A stretch of DNA of 64,000 nt. It comes from Thermoanaerobaculales bacterium. Lineage in GTDB: Bacteria > Acidobacteriota > Thermoanaerobaculia > Thermoanaerobaculales > Sulfomarinibacteraceae. The notes beneath the pieces were generated by a model. That model made no database searches, was not told where the DNA came from, and saw only the letters and a list, made by a program, of their open reading frames with translations. The stretch is from contig JALOLD010000003.1 of assembly GCA_025456145.1 (NCBI GenBank), positions 123,683 through 187,682 of the forward strand, given 5' to 3'. Within the stretch, counting starts at the first letter, position 1; every line of letters begins with the position of its first letter. Below are positions 30,624-38,533 of this stretch, in pieces. A program made the translations under genes and the position numbers.

Positions 30624-30641
30624 ATGTCGGCATGCCGACAT
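30624..30641. repeat. Palindrome copy 2, between convergent genes
   Basis: The same ATGTCGGCATGCCGACAT, extended by one matching base on each side, fills most of the 30-base gap between the lptFG stop and the convergent serine hydrolase stop. It has no loop and no T-run, so it is not a typical terminator. Confidence 0.6.
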
Positions 30642-31735
30642 CAGCCGAGACGGTCGATGACGGTTTCGTGGAAGCGCCGCCGCAGCGGGTGGAGGTCGGT
30701 GGGACGGTGGGCGGGGTGGACGCGGTTGCCGAGCAGCGCGAGGGCCGCTCCGCGGGTCGGGTCGATCCACAGCGAGGCGCCCGCGAAACCGGTGTGACCG
30801 AAGGCGCCGGGGCTCAGGGCGGGACCGGCCGAGCAGCCGGGGGTCGCCGCGAGCTGCCAGCCCAGGCCGCGGGCCTGGGCGAGTCCGGGGGTGTGGTCGG
30901 CGGTGGCCAGCGCGATCTCCTCCGCGGTCAGCAGCAGACCGGGCTCGAGCCAGGCCCGCGCCATCCCGAGCACCCCCGCCATCGTCCCGAACAGCCCGGC
31001 GTTGCCGGCGACTCCCCCGAGAAACCGGGCGTTCCCGTCGTCGGGCTTCGCCGGCGCCGGGGGTGGGACGAGGGAGGGGTCGAGCCCCCGCTTGGCGAGC
31101 AGCTCGGCCTCGGCGAGGGCGACCAGCGCACCGGCCGCGACCGGCCGCCGCCGGTCCGGAGTGAAGCCGAGGTCGTCCGCGAGCCCGAGGGGCCGCAGCA
31201 CGCGATCCGCGAGGAGGACATCGAGCCCCGCGCCGAGCCGCCGGGCGAGCATCAGCCCGAGCAGGATGAAGCCGGGGCACGAGTAGACGACCTCGGTCGC
31301 CGCCTCCCCCACCGGCAGCCGGGCGATCGAGTCGACGACTCCCGAGGGACCGGCCCCCGTCGCATAGAGCGGCGCCCAGGCCGGCAGTCCCGAGGTGTGG
31401 GTCAGGAGCCGACCGATCGTGCACCCTTCGACCCCCGCGCCGACGAGCTCGGGCAGGACCTCGCCCACCCGGGTGTCGAGCCGGATCGCCCCGTCGCGCA
31501 GGGCGAGCAGGCTCAGGGTCCCGACCGCCAGCGGCTTGGTCAGCGAGGCGAGGTCGAACCAGGTGTCGGCGGTGACCGGTCGCGGCTCCGGCAGGGCTTC
31601 GGCCCGGCCGACCGGGACGATCGCGGTCTTTCCACGGTCGGCAAGCCACCACCCGGCGACCAGGCCCGGCGCGAGCCCGGCCCGCACGGCTCGCTCGAGG
31701 AGCCTGCGGACCGGGGCTGCGGCGGCATCGCTCAT
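30641..31735 (-). CDS. Beta-lactamase-fold serine hydrolase
   Basis: A 364-residue protein of the class C beta-lactamase/penicillin-binding-protein-like family. The nucleophile motif SxxK is in FDLASLTKPLAVG, followed by LLTHTSGLPAW and a Tyr-Ser-Cys where many members have Tyr-x-Asn (VVYSCPGF), then HTGFAGASLW. No signal peptide is seen, so a cytosolic esterase or amidase role is likelier than antibiotic resistance. The ATG overlaps the stop codon of the upstream thioesterase by four bases. Confidence 0.88.
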   Translation of the reverse strand: MSDAAAAPVRRLLERAVRAGLAPGLVAGWWLADRGKTAIVPVGRAEALPEPRPVTADTWFDLASLTKPLAVGTLSLLALRDGAIRLDTRVGEVLPELVGAGVEGCTIGRLLTHTSGLPAWAPLYATGAGPSGVVDSIARLPVGEAATEVVYSCPGFILLGLMLARRLGAGLDVLLADRVLRPLGLADDLGFTPDRRRPVAAGALVALAEAELLAKRGLDPSLVPPPAPAKPDDGNARFLGGVAGNAGLFGTMAGVLGMARAWLEPGLLLTAEEIALATADHTPGLAQARGLGWQLAATPGCSAGPALSPGAFGHTGFAGASLWIDPTRGAALALLGNRVHPAHRPTDLHPLRRRFHETVIDRLG

Positions 31736-32127
31736 GCCGTGGCGCCGGCCGCCGAGCCCATGGGCAGCGGACGCCCCCGGTCGTCGACGTTGACATAGGT
31801 GATCTCGGCCTCAGTGACCTCGACGACCTGCTGGCGGTCGAACCGGCGGGCGGCGCTGACCCGGACCCGGACGGTGACCGAGGTGCGGCCCACCCGGACG
31901 AGCTCGGTGTAGAACGACACCAGATCGCCGACGTACACCGGCTCGCGGAAGACGACCTGGTTCATCGCCACGGTGACCACCCGCCGGGCGCCGCGGCAGA
32001 TCGCCTCCTCGGCGCCGGCCTGGTCGATGTAGGAGAGGATCACCCCGCCGAAGATCGTCCCCGACGGGTTGGTGTCGCGCGGCATCATGAGCACGCGGCT
32101 CTTGGGTTGGAGACAGTCGTCAGCCAT
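31732..32127 (-). CDS. Hotdog-fold acyl-CoA thioesterase (YciA-like)
   Basis: A 131-residue acyl-CoA thioesterase of the YciA/BFIT hotdog type. MMPRDTNPSGTIFGGVILSY carries the family Asn-Pro and Gly-Gly motif that forms the active site, and FREPVYVGDLVSFYTELVRVG is the usual second half. It hydrolyses acyl-CoA esters; the chain preference is unknown. It overlaps the sulfatase-like gene upstream by eight bases and the serine hydrolase downstream by four, so all three are likely co-transcribed. Confidence 0.9.
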   Translation of the reverse strand: MADDCLQPKSRVLMMPRDTNPSGTIFGGVILSYIDQAGAEEAICRGARRVVTVAMNQVVFREPVYVGDLVSFYTELVRVGRTSVTVRVRVSAARRFDRQQVVEVTEAEITYVNVDDRGRPLPMGSAAGATA

Positions 32128-34384
32128 CGGGTTCTCCCGGGGGGTGGTCGTGAACCTGGAGGTAGCCGAGGGCCTCGAGCTGCTCGCGGACCTCGTCGGC
32201 GACCTCGGTGGGACGGCTCTCGCCGCGGGTAGCGAGGCCGGCGGCGAGCTCCGCGGCGAGCCAACCGGACCGCACCGGACGCTGGTCCGCGAGATCCCTG
32301 GTCTCGCCCCGGTCGGTCGACCGGTCATACAGCTCGTCGGCGTCGCCGAGCTCGGCCGACAGCGGGCGGATGAGCTTGAAGCCGCCGCGCAGTGCCGCCG
32401 CCCCGTGACGACCCCAGTAGTCGAGATAGGCGAGCACCGTCCGGTCGGCCCCCGGCCCGGCGACCCCGTCGCCGCGGAGCAACCTGGCCCCCGGCAGCGG
32501 ACGCTCCGAGACGACGCCGCAACGGTCGAGGATGGTCGGCAGCAGGTCGACGTGCTGGACCGGGTCGCGGACCACCAGCCCCGCGCCGGCTCGGCCCGGC
32601 AGCCGCATGACCAGCGGAACCGAGAGCACCTCGTCGTAGAGGTCGAGCCCGTGGGTCCAGGAGCCGTGCTCGCCAAAGGCCTCGCCGTGGTCCGAGGTGA
32701 AGACGACGAGGGTGTCCTCGAGCTCGCCCCGGGCCTCGAGCAGATCGAGGAGCCGGCCGAAGCTCGCGTCGTTGGCCGCCACCTCGGCGTCATAGAGGGC
32801 GCGCAGGTCGCGCTCGAGCGACGGGTCCGGCTCGACCGTCCCGAGCACGAGGCCGCGCACCGTCTCGACCCGGCCGACCGTCGGATCGCTCACCTCGCCG
32901 GCGAAGGCCTCGAGAAACGGCGTCGGCGGCGCATAGGGGGCGTGCGGGTCGATGGTGTGGACATAGAGGAAGAACGGGTGGTTGCCGCGACCGACGAGCC
33001 AGGCCGCGACCCGCTCGTGGACGACCTCGGAGCGCCCCTCGCGGTGGTCGATGAACTCGAAGTGGTCGAAGCCGCGGGCGAATCCGAAGGGACGGCCGAC
33101 ATAGGCGTTGGCGACCACCGCCCCGGTCTCGTAGCCGGCGGCGCGGAGCAGCTCGGGGAGGGTCGGCAGCTCGTCGGGCAGCCGGTCGTCGGGCCCGTTG
33201 ACGCCGTGCGCCCGGGGCCACAGCCCGGTGAAGATCGACGCCACCGCGGCCTTGGTCCACGACGACTGGGCGGTCATGTCGGCGAAGACCACCCCGTCGG
33301 CGGCCATCTTGTCGAGCCTCGGTGTCAGCGGGCGGTCGCAGCCGTACACCCCGATCCGGTCGGCGCGCAGCGCGTCGACGAGATAGACCACGACGTTCGG
33401 TCTCGGCCGGTCGCTCGACGCGACGCCCGTCGGGTCGGTCGGCGCCGCCGGCCCCGGGAGATCCACCCGGGCCGCAGGGACGAGAATCCGCGGCCGGTCC
33501 AGCCGGGCCCCGGTCGGCCTCCCGAGCGGATCGGCGGGCCGGACGGCGATCCGGACCCGGCTCAACCCTCCCGCCGAGCCGATGAGAACTGTGGTCGGTC
33601 CGCCCGGGCAGGCGACGCGCTCGACCTGATCGGCCCGGCCGTCGTCGCCGGTGATCGTGACCTCGACGACCACCGGCTCGTCCCAGAGCGGCGCACACCC
33701 GTCGAAGCCCAGGCGGGCGCCCGACTCGAGCTCGAGGAAGCTGTCCACCCGGCCTCCGGCCGGCAGATCGATCCGCTCGGCGGTGACCAGGGGGGGCGTC
33801 GGGTCGACGCCGCCCACCGTGATCTCGGACCACGCGACGGCGAGCGGACGCCGGTCGGTCGAGCCGGCGACGACATCGGCCGGGGCGTCGACCCGGCCGT
33901 AGCGGATCAGCAGCCGGTTGTCGCCGACCGCCTGGGCGTCGGCCGGCAGACGCACGGAGAGCCCCGCACCGTTTCCGGGCAGCCGCTGCGGCGGGCCGAG
34001 CGACCGCCCGTTGAGCTCGAAGGCGAGGGTCTGGGGCGGCGCTCCCGGAAAGGCGAAGGGCCGGGCGCGCAGGTCGAGGGTCAGGTCGCGTCGCCAGCCG
34101 AGGTGGAAGCGGAGCTCCGAGGCGGGCCCGAGGCTCCAGACAAAGGTCTCACCGGTTTTCCGGTTGCGCTCGTCGAAGGACCAGCCCTGCCCGAGGTGGG
34201 TCCGTGCGCCGTCGGTTCCGAGGTCGAGGCGAACCGGCTCGGTCGTGACCAGGGCGGGCGGCCGGACCTCGGCGAGCCCGAGCTCGGTCATCGGCGGCGG
34301 CCGGCACCCGGCGACGGCGACCACCGATGCCAGCCCGGCCGCGAGCGCGACCGCCGCCCCGCGACGCGCCCGGCCTCCGGTCAT
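32120..34384 (-). CDS. Sulfatase-like lipoprotein, alkaline-phosphatase superfamily
   Basis: A 754-residue predicted lipoprotein (lipobox VAGC ending at residue 27). Residues 30-325 form a beta-rich domain. The sulfatase fold begins at RPNVVVYLVDALRADRIG (about 329) and includes TSDHGEAFGEHGSW. The nucleophile region reads SSWTKAAVASIFTG with threonine at residue 377, not the Cys/Ser-x-Pro-x-Arg needed for formylglycine. A threonine nucleophile recalls phosphoglycerol and phosphoethanolamine transferases, so the true reaction may be on phosphodiesters. It overlaps scpB by four bases. Confidence 0.85.
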   Translation of the reverse strand: MTGGRARRGAAVALAAGLASVVAVAGCRPPPMTELGLAEVRPPALVTTEPVRLDLGTDGARTHLGQGWSFDERNRKTGETFVWSLGPASELRFHLGWRRDLTLDLRARPFAFPGAPPQTLAFELNGRSLGPPQRLPGNGAGLSVRLPADAQAVGDNRLLIRYGRVDAPADVVAGSTDRRPLAVAWSEITVGGVDPTPPLVTAERIDLPAGGRVDSFLELESGARLGFDGCAPLWDEPVVVEVTITGDDGRADQVERVACPGGPTTVLIGSAGGLSRVRIAVRPADPLGRPTGARLDRPRILVPAARVDLPGPAAPTDPTGVASSDRPRPNVVVYLVDALRADRIGVYGCDRPLTPRLDKMAADGVVFADMTAQSSWTKAAVASIFTGLWPRAHGVNGPDDRLPDELPTLPELLRAAGYETGAVVANAYVGRPFGFARGFDHFEFIDHREGRSEVVHERVAAWLVGRGNHPFFLYVHTIDPHAPYAPPTPFLEAFAGEVSDPTVGRVETVRGLVLGTVEPDPSLERDLRALYDAEVAANDASFGRLLDLLEARGELEDTLVVFTSDHGEAFGEHGSWTHGLDLYDEVLSVPLVMRLPGRAGAGLVVRDPVQHVDLLPTILDRCGVVSERPLPGARLLRGDGVAGPGADRTVLAYLDYWGRHGAAALRGGFKLIRPLSAELGDADELYDRSTDRGETRDLADQRPVRSGWLAAELAAGLATRGESRPTEVADEVREQLEALGYLQVHDHPPGEPDG

Positions 34385-34926
34385 GCGTCGGCGGCGACCT
34401 CGGCCTCGATGAGGTCCTCCGGGTCGGGCAGGTCCTCGGCGCGCTCGAGGCCGAAGTGGAGCAGGAACTCCTGGGTGGTCCGGTAGAGGAAGGGCTTGCC
34501 GACCACCTTCTTGCGGCCGGCGTAGCGAACGAGCCGGCGGTCGAGGAGGGTCCGGGTCACCGCCGCCGAGTTGGCGCCTCGGATGAAGTTGATCTCGGGC
34601 AGGGTGACCGGCTGGCGGTGGGCGACGATCGCGAGGACCTCGAGGGCGGCCTGGGACAGCCGCTGCCGGCCGGCGATCCCGTGGAACACCCTCAGGGGGT
34701 GGTCGAGCTCGGGTGGGGTGACGCAGCGCCAGCCGCCGCCCGCCCGCTCGAGGCGGACGCCCCGCCTCCCCTCCTCCCAGCTCGCCGCCAGCTCGCCGAG
34801 CACCGCCTCGACCTCGGCCTCGGGGGCCTCGCCGTCGGTGGCGAGGGAGACGGCATCCGCGCGCACCGGGCCGCGGGCGGTCAGGAGCACCGCCTCGACG
34901 AGCGAGCGGAGGGCGTCACGCTCCAT
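34381..34926 (-). CDS. scpB: Segregation and condensation protein B
   Basis: A 181-residue winged-helix protein of the SMC-ScpAB condensin. RLSQAALEVLAIVAHRQPVTLPEI and IRGANSAAVTRTLLDRRLV are the family core, with KVVGKPFLYRTTQEFLLHFGL at the C-terminus. The internal ATG at 34926 is chosen because it gives MERDALRSLVEAVL, the usual start; it overlaps scpA by eleven bases. SMC itself is not in the window. Confidence 0.93.
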   Translation of the reverse strand: MERDALRSLVEAVLLTARGPVRADAVSLATDGEAPEAEVEAVLGELAASWEEGRRGVRLERAGGGWRCVTPPELDHPLRVFHGIAGRQRLSQAALEVLAIVAHRQPVTLPEINFIRGANSAAVTRTLLDRRLVRYAGRKKVVGKPFLYRTTQEFLLHFGLERAEDLPDPEDLIEAEVAADA

Positions 34927-35713
34927 CGGACACCCCGGCGGTCTCTCCCGCAAAGCGGTCGAGGTCGACCTGGCGCGAGCCCCGGCGAAGGTAGATCTCG
35001 GCGAAGGGCAGCCGCTGCTCGGCGCTGACCGCGCCGAGGCGCACCAGCTCGAGGGTGGCGACCACCAGGGCCACCGCCTCCTCGGGATCGGGCCGGCGGT
35101 TGAGGTAACGCAACAGCGGCACGAGCTCCTCGTCGACGATCCGCTGGTAGATCTCGCGCATCTTGTCCTGGACGGTGTAGCGCAGGGGCAGCACCTCGAG
35201 GGGCGGCGGGTTGGCGGCCGCGAACCGCGTCATGACCGCGAGATAGGTCTCGGCGAGCAGACGGAGATCGACCTCCTCCCAGTCGAGCTCGGTCTGGGCG
35301 TCGTCGAGGGCCGGCACGACCCCCGCCGGCCAGATGCACGAGCGGACCAGGTCCTTGTCGTGGAGGATCGCCGCGAGCTCGCGCACCGCGCGGTAGGCCA
35401 GGAGCCGCTCGACGAGCTCCTCGCGCGGGTCCTCCCCCTCCTCCTCGACCCTGGGCAGGAGCATCCGCGACTTGAGCTGGAGCAGCCACGCCGCCATCCA
35501 CAGGAACTCGCCGGCGACCTCGAGATCGAGCTCCTCCATCGTGCGGATGTGCTCGTGGTACTGGTCGCAGATCGCGACGATCGGGATGTCGTAGATCGAG
35601 ACCTGGTTTTTGCGAATGAGATGCAAAAGCAGGTCAAGTGGTCCGTTGAAGAACGGCAGCTCGACCGGAGGGCCGAGGGCCGTCACCTCGCCGAGATCGG
35701 GGGTCGTGTCCAC
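34916..35713 (-). CDS. scpA: Segregation and condensation protein A
   Basis: A 265-residue kleisin that links the SMC heads. The signature VELPFFNGPLDLLLHLIRKN near residue 20 and the following IYDIPIVAICDQY are typical, with the winged helix at the C-terminus. The GTG at 35713 is preferred over further upstream starts because a TATACT -10 element ends seven bases before it. Confidence 0.93.
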   Translation of the reverse strand: MDTTPDLGEVTALGPPVELPFFNGPLDLLLHLIRKNQVSIYDIPIVAICDQYHEHIRTMEELDLEVAGEFLWMAAWLLQLKSRMLLPRVEEEGEDPREELVERLLAYRAVRELAAILHDKDLVRSCIWPAGVVPALDDAQTELDWEEVDLRLLAETYLAVMTRFAAANPPPLEVLPLRYTVQDKMREIYQRIVDEELVPLLRYLNRRPDPEEAVALVVATLELVRLGAVSAEQRLPFAEIYLRRGSRQVDLDRFAGETAGVSDGA

Positions 35714-35720
35714 GGCGTGG

Positions 35721-35726
35721 AGTATA
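35721..35726 (-). promoter_or_regulatory. -10 element of scpA, leaderless arrangement
   Basis: On the minus strand TATACT ends seven bases before the scpA GTG. No convincing -35 is present. Confidence 0.45.
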
Positions 35727-35907
35727 GCCCCATCTCGGGTCGGCGCCCTCCCTCGCCGGCCAGGGTCTCGCGGGAATCTCTTCGAAAACACTCTAACCTT
35801 TTTGTTTCCAATTATTTATAGGATCTCAGGCGGATGATACCGGCGCATGCTAAGCTCGATCCGCGGCGGCGGCGATCGCCGTCGGGAACGCCAGGGAGGC
35901 GAGGATC

Positions 35908-36504
35908 GTGGAGCTCTGGGACGGTCAGATGAGCCTGTTCGACGACAACCCCCAGCGCCAGGTCGACGCGGGCCGGCGGGTCGTCGTCTTCGACCTCGAG
36001 ACCCGCCGCTCCTTCGACGAGGTCGGCGGCCGCAGCCAGCTCCACCGGCTCGGAGTCTCGGTCGGGGTCGCCTACCGGTACGACACCGACGAGTTCCTGG
36101 TCTACACCGAGGAGACGATCGGCGAGCTCGTCGACCTGCTCTGCCGGGCCGACCTCGTCGTCGGCTACAACATCCGGGGCTTCGACTACGAGGTGCTGAG
36201 GGGCTACACCGACCGTGACCTCCAGGGCCTGCCGACCTTCGACATCATGGCCGATCTCGAGGACCGGCTCGGCTTCCGGCCAAAGCTCGAGAGCGTCGCC
36301 ACCCCGACCCTCGGCGCCGGCAAGACCGCCGACGGCCTCCAGGCCCTCGAGTGGTGGCGCCAGGGCGAGATCGACAAGATCGTCGAGTACTGCCGGGAGG
36401 ACGTCAAGGTGACCCGCGACCTCTACGACTTCGGCAAGCGCAACCGCTGCGTGCTGGTCGCGAGGTTCGGGGGCAAGCCGCGCCAGGTCGAGGTCGACTG
36501 GTAG
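35908..36504 (+). CDS. DEDD-type RNase H-like exonuclease domain protein
   Basis: A 198-residue protein of the ribonuclease-H-like 3'-5' exonuclease type often found at the C-terminus of helicases, here alone. Motif I is VVVFDLETRRSF, motif II VVGYNIRGFDYEVL, and motif III EYCREDVKVTRDLY with the Tyr-x-x-x-Asp of the DEDDy class. Substrate and partner helicase are unknown. It is transcribed divergently from scpA across a 194-base gap with an AT-rich run near 35800-35822. The GTG start has a GAGG box. Confidence 0.85.
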   Translation: MELWDGQMSLFDDNPQRQVDAGRRVVVFDLETRRSFDEVGGRSQLHRLGVSVGVAYRYDTDEFLVYTEETIGELVDLLCRADLVVGYNIRGFDYEVLRGYTDRDLQGLPTFDIMADLEDRLGFRPKLESVATPTLGAGKTADGLQALEWWRQGEIDKIVEYCREDVKVTRDLYDFGKRNRCVLVARFGGKPRQVEVDW

Positions 36505-36516
36505 AGCCGGCGCGCC

Positions 36517-38529
36517 TCAGCTCGACAGGTCCGCGGTCAACCTCCGGATCAGCGAAGCCAGCTCGTCGGGCTCGATCTCCTGCTTGGCGAGGTAGGCGTC
36601 GGCGCCGGCCTCGAGACCCTCGAGGCGGTCGGCCGGACGGTCGCGGGTCGACACCACGACCACCGGGAGGTCGGCGTAGAGATCGCTCGAGCGCACCCGG
36701 CGGACCAGCTCGATCCCGCTCAGGCCCGGCAGCTCGACCCCGGTGACGACGCAGTCGAAGGGCTCGGCCTCGACGAGACCCAGCGCCTCCTCGGCGGTCG
36801 CCACGGCACGGACCGTGAAGCCCGCGTCCTCGAGAAGCCGCCGCAGCATTTCGCGGGTCGCCGCGGTGTCGTCGGTCAGCAGCACGCGGACCGCCCCACG
36901 GCCGGACGGTCCCCGGCGCGGTCCATCGAGGTCGTCGAGCCCGATCGGACCGAGCCGCTGGAGGGCGAGCACCGCGACCGGCGCCCCCGAGGCGAGGAGG
37001 GCGAGCCCCTCGACCGGGGCCGGCGCACCGGCAACCGGAGGCAGCGGCCGGACGAACACCTCCTCGTCGCCGAGCACCGCGTCGACGATCACCGCCGCCG
37101 GTCGACCGGCGACGGTGGTCTCGACGATCACCGCGTTGACCGGCTCGGGCTCGCCGAAGATCGTCGCGAGCACCACCGCAGGGATCGCCGCTCCCCCCCT
37201 CTGGCGCACCACCGTCCGTCCGGCCCCCTCGACCAGCCCGCCCGGATCGAGACGCCGGTACGAGCGCACCACCGAGGACGGAAAGGCGACGACCAGCCCG
37301 CCGACCCGGACGACCAGCACCCGCTCGCCCCGCCGCGCGACCGGCAGCTCGACGACGACCCGGGTTCCCTTGCCGGGGGTCGACCTGATCCACAGGTCGC
37401 CGCCGATCGAGCGGAACGAGGCCGCCACCGCGTCGAGACCGACCCCGCGACCCGAGAGGTCGGTGGCGAGCTCGCGGGTCGTGAAGCCGGGCAGCTCGAG
37501 GAGCTGATAGATCTCGGCCTCGGTGAGCTCGGCCGCGGCCGCCGGGTTGACCAGCCCGCGCTCGACCGCGAGCCGCCGCACCGCCTCAGGGTCGATACCT
37601 CGGCCGTCATCGGTCACCTCGAGTCGGACCCGGTCGCCGTCGGCGACCGCGCCGAAGTGGATCCTCCCGCGCGCCGTCTTGCCGACCTCGATCCGCTCGG
37701 CGGCGCTCTCGATGCCGTGGTCGACCGCGTTGCGGACGAGGTGGAGGGCGGCCTCCCGGATCGCCTCGAGGATCCGCCGGTCGAGCTGGACGTCGCCGCC
37801 GGAGGTCGTCACCTCGACCTCCTTGTCGAGGGCCCGGGCGAGCTCTCCGGTGTGGCGGGCGAGGGTCCTCAGGAAGGGTCGCAGCTCCTGGACCTGGAGA
37901 GCGAGCAGCGCGTCGAGCTGCTCCGCGCCGAGGCGTCCGAGGGTCCGGCTGGTACCCTCGATCTCGAGCGCGGCGCGACGGGCCTCGGCGGCGACCTGAG
38001 CGAGGGTCTCGAGGGTCCTGTCGGCGTGCCCGCGCTCGGCGAGGCCGGCCAGCTCGAGCAGACCCGCCGCGGCGGCCTGCCCGGCGGCGGCGACGATCTT
38101 CATCCGCGCGCTGCGCTCGGCGAGGTCGTCGACGACCTCGGTCGCCACCCGGAGCTCGCCCGAGCCGCCGCGGATCACCGGCCGCTCGCCGCTGCCCGGC
38201 GTCTCGGCCTCTGGGCTCGATCCCCCGCCGCCGTTGGCCCGGCGCAGCTCCTCGACGATCTCGGCGACCCGCTCGACCGCGAGCCGGGTGCTCCCCATCC
38301 CCTCCCCGACCTCACCGGTCATGCCGTCCTCCGCCCGGTGGCACAGGTCAGCGACGTCGCGCAGGCCGAGCAGCCGGGCCGCCCCCTTGAGCGCGTGCAG
38401 CTCGCGCCGGACCTGGACCGCGGCATCGGGCTCGTCGACCGCCGCCGGTAGCAGCCCGCGGAGCCTCTCGAGCCGGCCGGCGGCCTCGTCGAGGAAGAGC
38501 GGCAGCAGGTCGTCGGCGTCGCGGCTCAC
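36517..38529 (-). CDS. cheA: Hybrid chemotaxis histidine kinase CheA with degenerate receiver
   Basis: A 670-residue CheA. An N-terminal Hpt domain has the phospho-histidine H45 in RRELHALKGAARLLG. After a helical region comes the ATPase with HLVRNAVDHGIE, DDGRGID and SGRGVGLDAV, then a CheW-like domain and a C-terminal receiver (about 548-670). The receiver keeps LLTDDTAATRE and the lysine in YLAKQ, but the phospho-acceptor position reads CVVTGVELPG, with glycine 597 in place of aspartate. The GTG start follows the receptor gene after five bases. Confidence 0.92.
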   Translation of the reverse strand: MSRDADDLLPLFLDEAAGRLERLRGLLPAAVDEPDAAVQVRRELHALKGAARLLGLRDVADLCHRAEDGMTGEVGEGMGSTRLAVERVAEIVEELRRANGGGGSSPEAETPGSGERPVIRGGSGELRVATEVVDDLAERSARMKIVAAAGQAAAAGLLELAGLAERGHADRTLETLAQVAAEARRAALEIEGTSRTLGRLGAEQLDALLALQVQELRPFLRTLARHTGELARALDKEVEVTTSGGDVQLDRRILEAIREAALHLVRNAVDHGIESAAERIEVGKTARGRIHFGAVADGDRVRLEVTDDGRGIDPEAVRRLAVERGLVNPAAAAELTEAEIYQLLELPGFTTRELATDLSGRGVGLDAVAASFRSIGGDLWIRSTPGKGTRVVVELPVARRGERVLVVRVGGLVVAFPSSVVRSYRRLDPGGLVEGAGRTVVRQRGGAAIPAVVLATIFGEPEPVNAVIVETTVAGRPAAVIVDAVLGDEEVFVRPLPPVAGAPAPVEGLALLASGAPVAVLALQRLGPIGLDDLDGPRRGPSGRGAVRVLLTDDTAATREMLRRLLEDAGFTVRAVATAEEALGLVEAEPFDCVVTGVELPGLSGIELVRRVRSSDLYADLPVVVVSTRDRPADRLEGLEAGADAYLAKQEIEPDELASLIRRLTADLSS

Positions 38530-38533
38530 CGGC

